21,641 bases of DNA from CAYRTD01 sp964426915 (GCA_964426915.1 CAYRTD010000064.1:1-21641); one strand, 5' to 3'; positions 1 through 8,062 are shown, counted from the stretch's first letter. Program-made: numbers and translations. Notes: generated by a model from the letters alone, not told the origin.

Positions 1-172
1 TGGGTTGATGGGTTGATGGGTTGATGGGTTGATGGGTTGATGGGTTGATGGGTTTCCTCCTACGCTGTCGCTGCGGCGGACAGGTATGGGTTGATGGGTT
101 GATGGGTTGATGGGTTGATGGGTTTCCTCCTACGCTGTCGCTGCGGCGGACAGGTATGGGTTGATGGGTTGA
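1..172. repeat. TGGGTTGA tandem array with two 38-bp hairpin spacers
   Basis: Six copies of the 8-mer TGGGTTGA (1-48) are followed by a 38-bp unit (49-86), four more 8-mers (87-118), an identical second copy of the 38-bp unit (119-156), and two final 8-mers (157-172). Within the 38-bp unit, CTGTCGC faces GCGGACAG and can fold into a short GC-rich hairpin around GCTGCGG. The array starts at the window edge, so its true length is unknown. No reading frame is supported. The perfect identity of the units suggests recent slippage or recombination. Confidence 0.95.
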
Positions 173-199
173 TCGGATTTGATCTTCGATAAAGAAGCC

Positions 200-237
200 T
201 AAAAATCATGTTAATCCTTAAATCATGAAAATCATGG
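200..237. repeat. Short degenerate AATCATG repeats
   Basis: The motif AATCATG occurs three times between about 203 and 236, with a related AATCCTT between the first two. This resembles AATCCTG-type dispersed intergenic repeats I recall from Bacteroidota genomes, but I cannot confirm that here. The stretch after it (about 240-305) carries three TTTCAG(G/A)A motifs and lies upstream of the first gene's promoter candidate, so I treat it as non-coding. Confidence 0.55.
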
Positions 238-292
238 TTCAGACAAGGTTTGAGGATGGTTTCAGAATAATTTCAGGATTGCTTCATGGTGG

Positions 293-324
293 TTTCAGGA
301 TTGTTTGCCTACTTTCTATATTTG
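293..324 (+). promoter_or_regulatory. Promoter candidate for the secreted protein at 363
   Basis: TATATTTG at 317-324 fits the Bacteroidota -7 consensus TAnnTTTG exactly. TTTC at 293-296, 20 bp upstream, is one base off the -33 box TTTG. The start codon at 363 follows at a sensible distance. This argues against the longer in-frame start at 225, which would precede the promoter. Confidence 0.5.
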
Positions 325-362
325 TAATTTATTATATTTATACCAATCAATTCAAGAAAACA

Positions 363-992
363 ATGAACCATAAAACACTTTACTTATTCTTAGCATTTGT
401 TTTTTCATGTCTGCCAGAGCTATTTGCCCAGGATGCAGATTACCGTCCGGGACTATTCTTCAGGGAGGACTGGAAAGAAATACCCGAAGAAATACCAGTT
501 TCACAGAGTCATGTTGTGAATCCTGATTTGATTTTACATCTATACGGTCCCAGCAAGGATGTGATCAAAAAAAGCCATCATGATAAACCTTTCGACGATC
601 CTTATTATATCTGGTCGGGGTTATGCGAAGACAACTGGTTGGTGACTCTCGAACACAAAGACAGGATGGCCGACCTTACCGGTTTTGCAAAGATCCGCTG
701 GCGGACAAAGCAAGCGGGGTTCCGGGAGTTACACATAGTACTCAAACTGGCAAACGGCACCTGGCTGGTTAGCAAGGAATCGGATGGCCCGTCAAAAGAC
801 TGGAGGATCTCGGAATTCAATATACAGGATATAAACTGGTATGAGCTGAATATTGAAACCCTATGTGAATCAAAACCGGTCCGGGACCCGGATCTATCGC
901 AGGTAAAAGAGATCGGTTTTACTGATCTGATGCGGGGAGGTGGAAGCAATGCCTGTTCGAGACTGGATTGGATTGAGGTCTATGGTCGTTAG
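363..992 (+). CDS. Secreted protein of unknown function
   Basis: A 209-residue protein beginning MNHKTLYLFLAFVFS, with a clear Sec signal peptide ending near LFAQ (about residue 22). The frame is open back to 225, but those codons lie in repeat-rich DNA upstream of a promoter match and would bury the signal peptide, so I start at 363. The mature part is rich in Trp, aromatic and charged residues (for example IRWRTKQAGFRELHIVLKLA and DWRISEFNIQDINWYELN) and ends in RLDWIEVYGR. That pattern recalls jelly-roll, carbohydrate-binding-like domains. I see no catalytic motif and do not recognise a named family. It is probably exported to the periplasm or cell surface. It stands alone, 58 bp before the next gene. 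Confidence 0.75.
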   Translation: MNHKTLYLFLAFVFSCLPELFAQDADYRPGLFFREDWKEIPEEIPVSQSHVVNPDLILHLYGPSKDVIKKSHHDKPFDDPYYIWSGLCEDNWLVTLEHKDRMADLTGFAKIRWRTKQAGFRELHIVLKLANGTWLVSKESDGPSKDWRISEFNIQDINWYELNIETLCESKPVRDPDLSQVKEIGFTDLMRGGGSNACSRLDWIEVYGR

Positions 993-1050
993 AAGAAAAT
1001 TGCTAAATTAATGGAGCTTATCTTTTCTTAATATTTTTTCTTTAAAAAGT

Positions 1051-1857
1051 ATGTATCTTCAAAAAATCTACCAGACATTTAACACGAGTCTAAGCAGATC
1101 ACTCCGTCAATTCATCCTCTTCAGTCTTCTTGTTATATCATACGCCTTACTTTCCTACAATTATTTCCCGGGCTGGTGGTATTCATCCCTTGGAACGCTC
1201 GCTATTGTTTTCCTGACTTTCCTTCTTTGGAATGATAACTTTCTTAAGCGGACAGGACTAAAGATAAGCATTAGGGAAATTATAAATTCTCTGATTCTTG
1301 CAGTATTATTAATACTTGCAGCACTGGTGATAATGAAATATATTGCCAGTCAGCATTCCATTTCCATAAAATTCACCAACTGGAGAAATTATTATCACGA
1401 TATTTTCTATGTGCTAAATGAAGAAATAGTTCTGGGAGCAATTCCATTATGGTTCATGATCAGGAAATTGAAAATGAAACCACTAATAGCATCCCTAAGC
1501 CTCGCTGTAGCATTCGCCATTGTTCATTATGTTTTTTATAAATGGGTATTCCTCGAAAGGGGAACAATACAGATCACCACCCTTCTTAGCCTGTTTTTCG
1601 TGGGGATCATCCGTAACAATCTAATTATTCAGACAGGGCATATCGGTTATTCCTGGGCCCTTCATTTCAGCTGGATGGCAGTAATGTTCGGCAGCGCCCA
1701 CTCCTACCTCACCACTGATGAATGGTTAACCGAACCGGTAAGATTCAACACTTACCTTGGTTCTTATGAAATGCTGGGTATTTCTGCTATACTTTTGGCA
1801 GGGAGTCTGATCAGTATAAAAAGGACCCGTCTAAAGAGTCGGGTAGCTTTACCATAA
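1051..1857 (+). CDS. CPBP-like intramembrane protease family membrane protein
   Basis: A 268-residue protein with about seven hydrophobic segments. It carries the pattern of CPBP (CAAX-processing/bacteriocin-processing) intramembrane proteins: a paired glutamate at E124-E125 in LNEEIVLGAIPLWF, a histidine at H159 in AFAIVHYVF, and a later H206 in the hydrophobic stretch YSWALHFSWMA. In active family members the glutamate pair is usually followed by an arginine (EExxxR); here the corresponding position is not Arg, so activity is uncertain. The substrate is unknown. The start codon follows a T-rich stretch with no good Shine-Dalgarno sequence, as is usual in this phylum. The 3' end has a weak ACCCG/CGGGT inverted repeat just before the stop. 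Confidence 0.7.
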   Translation: MYLQKIYQTFNTSLSRSLRQFILFSLLVISYALLSYNYFPGWWYSSLGTLAIVFLTFLLWNDNFLKRTGLKISIREIINSLILAVLLILAALVIMKYIASQHSISIKFTNWRNYYHDIFYVLNEEIVLGAIPLWFMIRKLKMKPLIASLSLAVAFAIVHYVFYKWVFLERGTIQITTLLSLFFVGIIRNNLIIQTGHIGYSWALHFSWMAVMFGSAHSYLTTDEWLTEPVRFNTYLGSYEMLGISAILLAGSLISIKRTRLKSRVALP

Positions 1858-2153
1858 AGTTCGTTTTCAAAGGTTTCAATTCCGTATTGTCATAGCATTC
1901 CCCAAGTGCTGTCGCTTGAGGGTGTCTTACATGTAACTCTTTATTTAGTGTCTGTCCATAATGTCCGCTATCTGCGTTATGCTTGAGATTATTAAGTTAC
2001 TGATCTCTAAGGTAATAATATGCCAGTTGAGAATCAAACTGATCACTGATTACCGATTACTTAAGTACTGCCAATTAAAGTTAGATGCCTGGATATGCGG
2101 CTCCGCCGCTGGTCGACTGCCTCCTCCTACTTCCTCCTGCCTACTTCCTCCTC
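1858..2153. other. Intergenic gap with degenerate repeats
   Basis: No convincing gene lies in this 296-bp convergent gap. It holds a CCCAAG/CTTGAGGG inverted repeat near 1900-1922, a 22-bp motif at 1926-1947 that recurs at 18724-18746, a 25-bp motif at 1947-1971 that recurs inverted at 12457-12481, a GCGGC-TCC-GCCGC hairpin at 2097-2109, and a pyrimidine-rich CTCCT/TTCCTCC tract from about 2120 to 2155. The short plus-strand frames here have no plausible protein character. Confidence 0.7.
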
Positions 2154-3014
2154 CTAATCGTCCGTTACCAAAACCAGATACCTCGATACCTTCCAGAACT
2201 CATCAGCATCATTAATAGCAATAGTTGCAGATTCTTCATCGTTTGCCTCGATGGTGTAACTTCCCTGCGGATGGGGCGATATCATCAACAGGTTGTCTGC
2301 TTCAGCATTAACTTCAAATGATTTCCTCTCGCGCATATCGATTTTTTCCAGCTGGCTCAGGTCGAGCTGTGGATTTAATGTTTTCACCTGTCCGAGAAAT
2401 CCCAGGAATCCTCCTGTTTTTTCTACTATGTTCTTTTCTATCAATTCATCCTCGGTTCCGGAAGTGAAATAAGCATAATTCAGGCTATCAGTAATCATCT
2501 CCGCTCTTTCCTCCATTTGAGTGTTTATTTGGTTCAATTCCTCAATTTCAGAATTAAGTTCGCCGATAGTGCTGTTAAGTTCTGCAATTATCTTATTATA
2601 GTTGTTTAGTATACTATCCTTCTTAACCAGCATCAGGTTCAGGGTATCTATTTCTTCCTCCAGGTTGGCCACCTGTGAACCGGCTCTGTATGCCCGGTTC
2701 CTTAATGCTTGTTCCCGTTGTTCGTTTGTCTTAAGAAGGCTGTCGATCTGAGCAATGGTAATATTCACCCGTGCTTTTAGTTGCTGCAGGTTCTCATTTT
2801 GTCCGGCCTTTGTGGCCCCAGGCAAAGCCCGGTTAAGTCTTGCCTCGATATCATTGAAAGTATTCCGGTATTCTTCCAGACTGGAATTACAGTTTTCAAG
2901 GGAAGATGAAAGTTCCTGGTTGGTTGTCTGGAGCTGTTCTACCTGTTCTTTGTAGTTTTTGCACCCGGTTAATGCCAGGATCAGGATCAGTAGGAGTGAT
3001 TTTATGCTTTTCAT
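2154..3014 (-). CDS. Coiled-coil lipoprotein, Cbp1-adhesin-like
   Basis: A 286-residue protein with a lipoprotein signal (LTGC, lipidated Cys18) followed by a long heptad-rich coiled coil, roughly residues 22-175, with repeated Leu/Ile/Asn and Glu/Gln patterns such as LNSTIGELNSEIEELNQINT. A globular C-terminal domain follows, containing YAYFTSGTEDELIEKNIVEK and ending FWKVSRYLVLVTDD. From memory, this architecture matches lipoproteins that some pipelines call Cbp1-family collagen-binding adhesins. Binding of collagen by this copy is not shown by the sequence. It is likely anchored in the outer membrane or inner-membrane periplasmic face. It is transcribed alone; the 239-bp gap upstream is shared with the divergent lipoprotein gene at 3254. 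Confidence 0.8.
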   Translation of the reverse strand: MKSIKSLLLILILALTGCKNYKEQVEQLQTTNQELSSSLENCNSSLEEYRNTFNDIEARLNRALPGATKAGQNENLQQLKARVNITIAQIDSLLKTNEQREQALRNRAYRAGSQVANLEEEIDTLNLMLVKKDSILNNYNKIIAELNSTIGELNSEIEELNQINTQMEERAEMITDSLNYAYFTSGTEDELIEKNIVEKTGGFLGFLGQVKTLNPQLDLSQLEKIDMRERKSFEVNAEADNLLMISPHPQGSYTIEANDEESATIAINDADEFWKVSRYLVLVTDD

Positions 3015-3253
3015 GGTTTTTGAATTTAAATGGTTCAGAACATTTCTGGTATTTGAATTTACAGACCTGAGACTGCTCTTTTATTTTCAGTTATGTTATA
3101 GAGATAACAAACTATTTGCATAACCCTTTTGAAGCCATGTAGTTCATTTGAATTGACATTTTTTCCCATCTTTTGCAAACATGAACAATAAAATATATAT
3201 ATACGTTAAGCTGATAATTTGAAGTCATTTTCTAATCAATAAAACTCAAACTC

Positions 3254-3562
3254 ATGAAATTACTTTATGTAAGCATTTTTTCAGCATTATTACTTATGGT
3301 ATCCTGCACCGGAAATACAGATGTAGTTGAATCCGGAACCTACCAGGGAGAGATTAAAAAAGTTGTACCCGAAGAAACCGAGATCTACGTAGAGACTCAG
3401 GATGGCAAAACTCTTGAGCTCTATTTTACCGAAGAAACAACCCTGACGAGAAATGGCGAAACTGTAGAATTTTCTGAACTTTCAGTAGGGACTACCGTAG
3501 AAGTAGAAGTAGAAAAAACTGGAAAGAGACTTGATCCTTTATCCGTGAAAATTATCGAATAA
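3254..3562 (+). CDS. Small lipoprotein with a DUF5666-like beta domain
   Basis: A 102-residue protein with a lipobox (LMVSC, Cys18). The remaining 84 residues alternate short beta-type segments with acidic turns (GEIKKVVPEETEIYVET, GTTVEVEVEKTG), which resembles the small DUF5666/OB-like beta-barrel domain. It has no cysteine or histidine cluster after the lipidated cysteine. Its TAA stop directly abuts the ATG of the DUF2231 gene (3560-3562, then 3563-3565), so the two are almost certainly translated from one mRNA and may act together at the envelope. Confidence 0.75.
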   Translation: MKLLYVSIFSALLLMVSCTGNTDVVESGTYQGEIKKVVPEETEIYVETQDGKTLELYFTEETTLTRNGETVEFSELSVGTTVEVEVEKTGKRLDPLSVKIIE

Positions 3563-4054
3563 ATGAATCAGTTACCCGATTTCTGGAGGACAGAAATATA
3601 TCATCCCTTAACGGTTCATCTTCCTTTAGCGGCCTTAATTTTATCAACTTTATTTATCCTTATTTCTTTTTTCCTTAAACGATCCCATTGGTTTGAAATG
3701 GGATCGTTACTATTAATTATAGGTACAGCCGGAGCATGGATTGCAGTCTACACCGGAAACATGGCCGATAGTGTTGTTGCAAGAGAAATTTGCGATCCTA
3801 CTGTGCTTGAGAGTCATGAAAATACTGCCTACCTGGTTAGCTGGATCTTTACAGCCGCATCGGTGGCTATTATCATAAATTATTTTCTAAAAGCCAATAA
3901 ATTAATAAAATTTGCTAAAACATTTATAGTTATTCTCTCCCTTGCAGGGTCTGCTTTTTTGGTATACCAGGGACACCTTGGTTCCACTCTGGTTTATCAA
4001 CAAGCGGCAGGAGTGTATGTTCCAGGTGAAGACTGCGATGAGTTTGCGGACTGA
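3563..4054 (+). CDS. DUF2231 family integral membrane protein
   Basis: A 163-residue protein with four transmembrane segments. It opens with the family hallmark HPLTVHLPLA (His14 and His19) and ends with GHLGSTLVYQQAAGV, both typical of DUF2231 predicted membrane proteins. The conserved histidines in membrane-adjacent positions suggest heme or metal binding, but this is inference. The gene is translationally coupled to the small lipoprotein upstream. The C-terminal tail contains one cysteine in an acidic stretch (GEDCDEFAD). Confidence 0.85.
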   Translation: MNQLPDFWRTEIYHPLTVHLPLAALILSTLFILISFFLKRSHWFEMGSLLLIIGTAGAWIAVYTGNMADSVVAREICDPTVLESHENTAYLVSWIFTAASVAIIINYFLKANKLIKFAKTFIVILSLAGSAFLVYQGHLGSTLVYQQAAGVYVPGEDCDEFAD

Positions 4055-4070
4055 AATATTTATTATTTGC

Positions 4071-4094
4071 AGAGAAGATCCAAGAATCTTCTCT
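4071..4094. terminator. Candidate bidirectional terminator hairpin
   Basis: AGAGAAGAT (4071-4079) and ATCTTCTCT (4086-4094) form a perfect 9-bp stem around a 6-base loop. It sits between the convergent DUF2231 and TonB-receptor genes, where a shared terminator is expected. Neither side has a strong run of T, so efficient intrinsic termination is uncertain. Confidence 0.55.
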
Positions 4095-4107
4095 CAAAAA
4101 CAAGGTT

Positions 4108-6594
4108 TTAAAATCCGATCCTTATAAACAATGTCGGCGTAAAAGGTACCGATTGCTGATAAAGCCTTATCGTACTGGTTTGAAAGCTGGGTACACGTTC
4201 TAAATTGTAATATAAAAGATTTTCTCTATTAAATACATTGAGGATGGACAATCCGGCTTCGCCAAAGAAAGAGCTGAGATTGAATTTCGAGGTTAAGGCA
4301 ACATCAAGCCGGTGATAAGGAATGCGTTCTTCTTTTAATCCATTAGGATTAGGGAATCCGGATCCATAAACATAATTGGCAGAAAAATATACAGGATCAA
4401 AATTTAACATCCCAGCAAGCTTGATCTCGTGTCGCTGGTCATGAGGAGCATAGCGGTATTCATTATCCGGGAAATGCTCGAACCATTCCCGGGTTTCACT
4501 CAAAGTATAGGAGATCCATGCAGTATGTCCATAAAAATTCTGCTTCAGATAAAAATCAATACCGTAGCTTTCACCCCTGCCTTCATAGATGGTTTCAATA
4601 TCCCTTAAACGGAAATTCACATAGCGGGTTAATCCCTCTGTGATTTTATAATAGGGTGAAACAGTAGCCTGTGTATTATTTTCTTCAACTACAAGCGATG
4701 CGGTAAGATGTTTTGAACGTAAAACCGGATATTCCGAATCATTGGCGACTGTCCACATATACCGGTAGTTTCCAAATTCATCCTCAACGGAATTTTGTGT
4801 AAGATATTGATGGTGTAAGCCTGCAGCAAGACTAAAAGTAAAAGCCTCACTGATCTCAAATGCGGCAGACATCCGGGGTGCCACAAAAGTCCTTTCGAGC
4901 TTTGGTGAGCGTGTTAACCTTATTCCCGGCACCAGCTTAACATTGCCGAAAGACATTCTGTCCTGGGCCATCAAAGTAACATGAGCCCCCTTTATATTCT
5001 GATCAATAAAATTCACCCCGGCGGTATCCTCAATCCATTGGGAATTATTGCCCACCCATGACAGGCCGGTTTCTAAATGGTGAATGTTGTTGATGGCCCA
5101 GTCAGTTTCAAGATTCACCTTGGCCTCTGCTGTACTGTTAAAGCTTTCCTGGCCTGTACTTCTCCGGGTAAAATTATTAAAAGTGTTGAATATTTTTTGT
5201 TCATTTTCATACCTGCTGTCCAGCCCGGAAAATGATACACCAAGTTTAGCGCTCAGTCCGTTTTTCGCATTTTTCCCAATGACCATCGATGCACCTTTCT
5301 GCACGCTGGTCTCAGAGGTATTTCTCTCCAAACGGAACCACCGGCTAACCATTTCATCAATATTATATGAGAAATTATCCTGTCCCGCCAGCATACTGAG
5401 TCGGAAGAACAGATCCTGCTCATTCCGGAAAGAGTATTTAAGATTCATGTCCCTGAAAAGATAATTCGGCACAAGGGTCACATCTGTTTCAACATTTTTA
5501 TTTTGGTTTGGTGTTAAATCCCATTCCGTAACATCATAAAGATTTCTGAATGTATGGCGGAAAGCCAACACCAGTGAGGAATTTTTGGTAACAGGGGTTT
5601 CCAGCAATGAATTGATCGTATAATTGTTCAGGCTAAGATCCATGGAGAACTTTCTCAGACTCCCTTCCTTTCCTGTAATTTCAGCTATTCCTCCCACACA
5701 ATCTCCATAAGTTGCCTCGTAAGCCCCCTTCATAAGCTTGATATCCTTTACCACGTAAGGATTCACTGTACCAATGTTATCATTGAAGTTTTTCAGCCCG
5801 AAAATGAGGATGTCATCAAAGAGAATACGGCTCTGCCCTTCATAGGAACCCCAAATAATAAGATTTTCCAGAGCTTCGGCCGATGCGGTAATTCCCGGTT
5901 GCAATCGTAAAAGGTTAAATACCGAATTATTGCTGCTGCCGGGAAGAAAACGGGTAATTTTATGATTCATCCGGAGAACACCTGCCTGGTCTTCCGCATA
6001 AAGAAAAGTCTCCAGCAAACGATCAGTTATTACCACTTCCTCAAGCTGTTCAATAGCCGGGATCAATTTGATCAGGTGTTTATCATCCGGAGAAAGAAGA
6101 GTATCAATTTTATAATAGCCAAGATGAGTTGCCTGTAAATGGAAAATACTATCTGTGGAGCGATGCTGAAAAAAACCATTTTCATCGGTAATGCGGCCCT
6201 TTCCATTGATAATTACTGCAGAATAAGGCAGCGGCTCAAGACTTTTCCGTTCAACAATTCGTCCTGTTAATAAATAATTCACAGGCTTAGGATGAACTTT
6301 TTGTTTCTGAGTGTAAATTACATAAACATCCCCTGTTTTTTCGTAAGCAAGAGGCAAGCCTTTCAATAAAAAATCGAGTGCCCTTCCGGCCGATTCAAAT
6401 TGTCTATCTACCGAGACAGTGTATTTACCCAGCTCAGCATCATTAAATGAAAAAGACAAAGAATAATTATCCCTGAGTTCTACAAGTATTTCACTCAGGC
6501 TTTTGTTGTCTGCGGTAATGTATATCTGCTGTGCAAATGATGATACTTTCAAAGCTATCAGCAAACAAATAATTATAGAATATTTTTTTTTCAA
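4108..6594 (-). CDS. STN-domain TonB-dependent outer-membrane receptor (FecA-like)
   Basis: An 828-residue receptor. In order it has a Sec signal (about 1-22, ending SSFAQ), a secretin/TonB short N-terminal (STN) domain (about 23-95, KSLSEILVELRDNYSLSFSF), a carboxypeptidase-regulatory-like domain (about 108-190), a plug (about 195-310, EEVVITDR and LMKGAYEATYGDCVGGIAEI), and a beta-barrel ending in FTPTLFIRIGF with a terminal Phe. At 828 residues it is shorter than SusC (about 1000), and no SusD partner is present, so a siderophore, heme or other small ligand is more likely than a glycan. The STN domain is the signalling arm to FecR. The start is TTG: no ATG exists before the signal peptide, and an upstream in-frame stop lies at about 6607-6609. 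It overlaps the FecR stop by 4 nt (6591-6594), implying translational coupling. Confidence 0.9.
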   Translation of the reverse strand: MKKKYSIIICLLIALKVSSFAQQIYITADNKSLSEILVELRDNYSLSFSFNDAELGKYTVSVDRQFESAGRALDFLLKGLPLAYEKTGDVYVIYTQKQKVHPKPVNYLLTGRIVERKSLEPLPYSAVIINGKGRITDENGFFQHRSTDSIFHLQATHLGYYKIDTLLSPDDKHLIKLIPAIEQLEEVVITDRLLETFLYAEDQAGVLRMNHKITRFLPGSSNNSVFNLLRLQPGITASAEALENLIIWGSYEGQSRILFDDILIFGLKNFNDNIGTVNPYVVKDIKLMKGAYEATYGDCVGGIAEITGKEGSLRKFSMDLSLNNYTINSLLETPVTKNSSLVLAFRHTFRNLYDVTEWDLTPNQNKNVETDVTLVPNYLFRDMNLKYSFRNEQDLFFRLSMLAGQDNFSYNIDEMVSRWFRLERNTSETSVQKGASMVIGKNAKNGLSAKLGVSFSGLDSRYENEQKIFNTFNNFTRRSTGQESFNSTAEAKVNLETDWAINNIHHLETGLSWVGNNSQWIEDTAGVNFIDQNIKGAHVTLMAQDRMSFGNVKLVPGIRLTRSPKLERTFVAPRMSAAFEISEAFTFSLAAGLHHQYLTQNSVEDEFGNYRYMWTVANDSEYPVLRSKHLTASLVVEENNTQATVSPYYKITEGLTRYVNFRLRDIETIYEGRGESYGIDFYLKQNFYGHTAWISYTLSETREWFEHFPDNEYRYAPHDQRHEIKLAGMLNFDPVYFSANYVYGSGFPNPNGLKEERIPYHRLDVALTSKFNLSSFFGEAGLSILNVFNRENLLYYNLERVPSFQTSTIRLYQQSVPFTPTLFIRIGF

Positions 6595-7442
6595 TCCTCT
6601 TCCCGGCTAATTCTGTATTTATTTCGATTAATCTGTTTTACTTCAAGTCCAAAAGGACGCGCTATCATCTCTAAAATGTTTTTTACTGAACTTCCTCGCT
6701 TAAAGTTACCGGTATATTCACCTCCATTACCCGCTTCCAGTTCAATAGTGATATCGAATTGACGTTCCATTTCGTTTAAAACCTCATCAAGAGGTGCTGA
6801 GGTAAAAACAAATGTATTATTGGTCCATGAAATGGCATTCTCAGCTTTTACATTGGTCCGGTATTTCAGTTCTCCCTTATCAGAAATCATTGCAGATTGG
6901 TTCGATTCCAGTATTTTTGATTTGCCTTTATCTGTTTCAACCTTTACCTGTCCGCTAAGGCAAATCACCCTGTAGTCATTATCCCTGGCGTAAATATTAA
7001 AGCTGGTTCCCAGAACTTCGGTAGTGCCCTGAGCTGACCTAACCGTGAATCGCTTTCCTTTCTCAACTTCAAAATAGGCTTCCCCATCGAGTTCAAGAAT
7101 ACGGGCGAATCGCCACCAGTAAGGATGATAGGACAGCCTGGTACCGGCATTTAAATGCACTTTGCTGCCCTCGGGCAGGGTTTTACTCAAGTGCTGACCC
7201 GCGGGGGCATAGAGGCTCGTCGAATAGAATCGCATAAAACCTGCAATACCCAAAAACACTATAAAAATAGCAGCTGCAGACCAGTATATTAAAAGAGTCC
7301 TGGTTTTTCCTTTTGGCTCCTGACGATCCTTTATCTTTCCCATCATTTCATTCCACACCTCTTCCTTACTCCTGGAGTAAGGAATTTGCGTTTTCCTGAA
7401 GAAACGACTATGCTGGTCATTATGCAGGTGTTTGTTATTCAT
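6591..7442 (-). CDS. FecR-family anti-sigma regulator
   Basis: A 283-residue inner-membrane protein with a cytoplasmic N-terminal region (1-48), a single transmembrane helix (about 49-70), a periplasmic FecR domain (about 88-152, LPEGSKVHLNAGTRLSYHP and ILELDGEAYFEVEKGKRF), and a C-terminal DUF4974/STN-like domain (about 207-276, APLDEVLNEMERQFDITIEL). In this family the N-terminus holds or activates the ECF sigma factor, and the C-terminal domain senses the receptor's STN domain. Its ATG overlaps the sigma stop by 8 nt and its stop overlaps the receptor start by 4 nt, so the three genes form a compact signalling operon. Confidence 0.92.
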   Translation of the reverse strand: MNNKHLHNDQHSRFFRKTQIPYSRSKEEVWNEMMGKIKDRQEPKGKTRTLLIYWSAAAIFIVFLGIAGFMRFYSTSLYAPAGQHLSKTLPEGSKVHLNAGTRLSYHPYWWRFARILELDGEAYFEVEKGKRFTVRSAQGTTEVLGTSFNIYARDNDYRVICLSGQVKVETDKGKSKILESNQSAMISDKGELKYRTNVKAENAISWTNNTFVFTSAPLDEVLNEMERQFDITIELEAGNGGEYTGNFKRGSSVKNILEMIARPFGLEVKQINRNKYRISREED

Positions 7443-7923
7443 TTTTAAGCTGGGCTTTCAGGTAATTCAGGGCCTCATGCATTCTTTTCTCAACCGCTTT
7501 TACACTTATATCAAGATGATCTGCTATTTCCTTATATTTCATCCCGTCGTTTCGGCTCATTAGAAAAACTATCCTCTGTTTTTCATTCATACTTGTAAGC
7601 GATTTCTCATATTTGGTTTTTAGTTCAGTGTAATCGATCTCCTCATCGGCAGATGGGTTTTCTTCTTCAGTATTTTTTATCTCTGCAAACTTCAGGGCTG
7701 CCTGCTTTTTTCGATAATCGCTGATAAAAATATCTCCGGCGATTTTAAAGAGTAGTGCTTTTTCTTTTCCTTTATCAGGATTCAGTTTCTTTTCCCAGAT
7801 CCGCATAAAGACATCCTGTGCAATATCGGTGGCAAGTTCAGGATCACCAGCGCGATAAAAGATGTAATTCCTCACCCGGTCGAAATACTGGTCAAAAAGC
7901 TGCTGAAATATCTTCTGATTCAA
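7435..7923 (-). CDS. ECF RNA polymerase sigma factor (FecI-type)
   Basis: A 162-residue sigma factor. Region 2 lies at about residues 8-45 (LFDQYFDRVRNYIFYRAG, then DIAQDVFMRIWEK) and region 4 at about 107-159 (LTSMNEKQRIVFLMSRNDG, then YKEIADHLDISVKAVEKRMH). It would direct transcription of target genes when the adjacent FecR and receptor sense ligand. The start is TTG at 7923-7921: the next in-frame Met is inside region 2, the frame closes upstream with TAA at 7953-7951, and a promoter match lies just upstream. Confidence 0.92.
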   Translation of the reverse strand: MNQKIFQQLFDQYFDRVRNYIFYRAGDPELATDIAQDVFMRIWEKKLNPDKGKEKALLFKIAGDIFISDYRKKQAALKFAEIKNTEEENPSADEEIDYTELKTKYEKSLTSMNEKQRIVFLMSRNDGMKYKEIADHLDISVKAVEKRMHEALNYLKAQLKNE

Positions 7924-7945
7924 AACAACGGATTTAAGGAGGAAC

Positions 7946-7976
7946 CAAATTTACATAATCCTGTCGCAGTAACAAA
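7946..7976 (-). promoter_or_regulatory. Bacteroidota housekeeping-type promoter of the sigma/fecR/receptor operon
   Basis: On the minus strand TTTG (7976-7973), a 19-bp spacer and TAAATTTG (7953-7946) match the Bacteroidota consensus TTTG-N19-TAnnTTTG without mismatch. Transcription would begin around 7939-7937, giving a leader of roughly 15 nt before the TTG start of the sigma gene. A match to the housekeeping consensus implies basal expression of the operon independent of its own ECF sigma. Confidence 0.7.
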
Positions 7977-7999
7977 GATTTTTCTAAAGGCAAATTACA

Positions 8000-8027
8000 A
8001 TAGAGGCGCACGGCCGTACACCTCTAT
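8000..8027 (-). terminator. Hairpin downstream of the lipoprotein gene
   Basis: ATAGAGG (8000-8006) pairs with CCTCTAT (8021-8027). The loop contains the self-complementary ACGGCCGT. It lies 36 bp after the stop of the minus-strand lipoprotein gene and before the promoter of the sigma operon, so it plausibly separates the two units. The minus-strand sequence after it is only moderately T-rich. Confidence 0.5.
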
Positions 8028-8062
8028 ATATAAAGGATTCGACAAATCTTATCTTACCTGCG

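Noticed and set aside
1..172. CRISPR array
   Set aside because: The spacers are identical to each other and the repeat is only 8 bp, so this is a simple tandem array.
225..362. N-terminal extension of the first secreted protein
   Set aside because: It lies in repeat-rich DNA upstream of a promoter match and would place 46 residues before a clear signal peptide.
1961..2321. Two plus-strand open frames
   Set aside because: They cover repeats and the 3' end of the minus-strand lipoprotein, and show no protein-like pattern.
4108..6594. SusC-type glycan receptor
   Set aside because: It is too short for SusC, has an STN domain, and has no SusD gene beside it.
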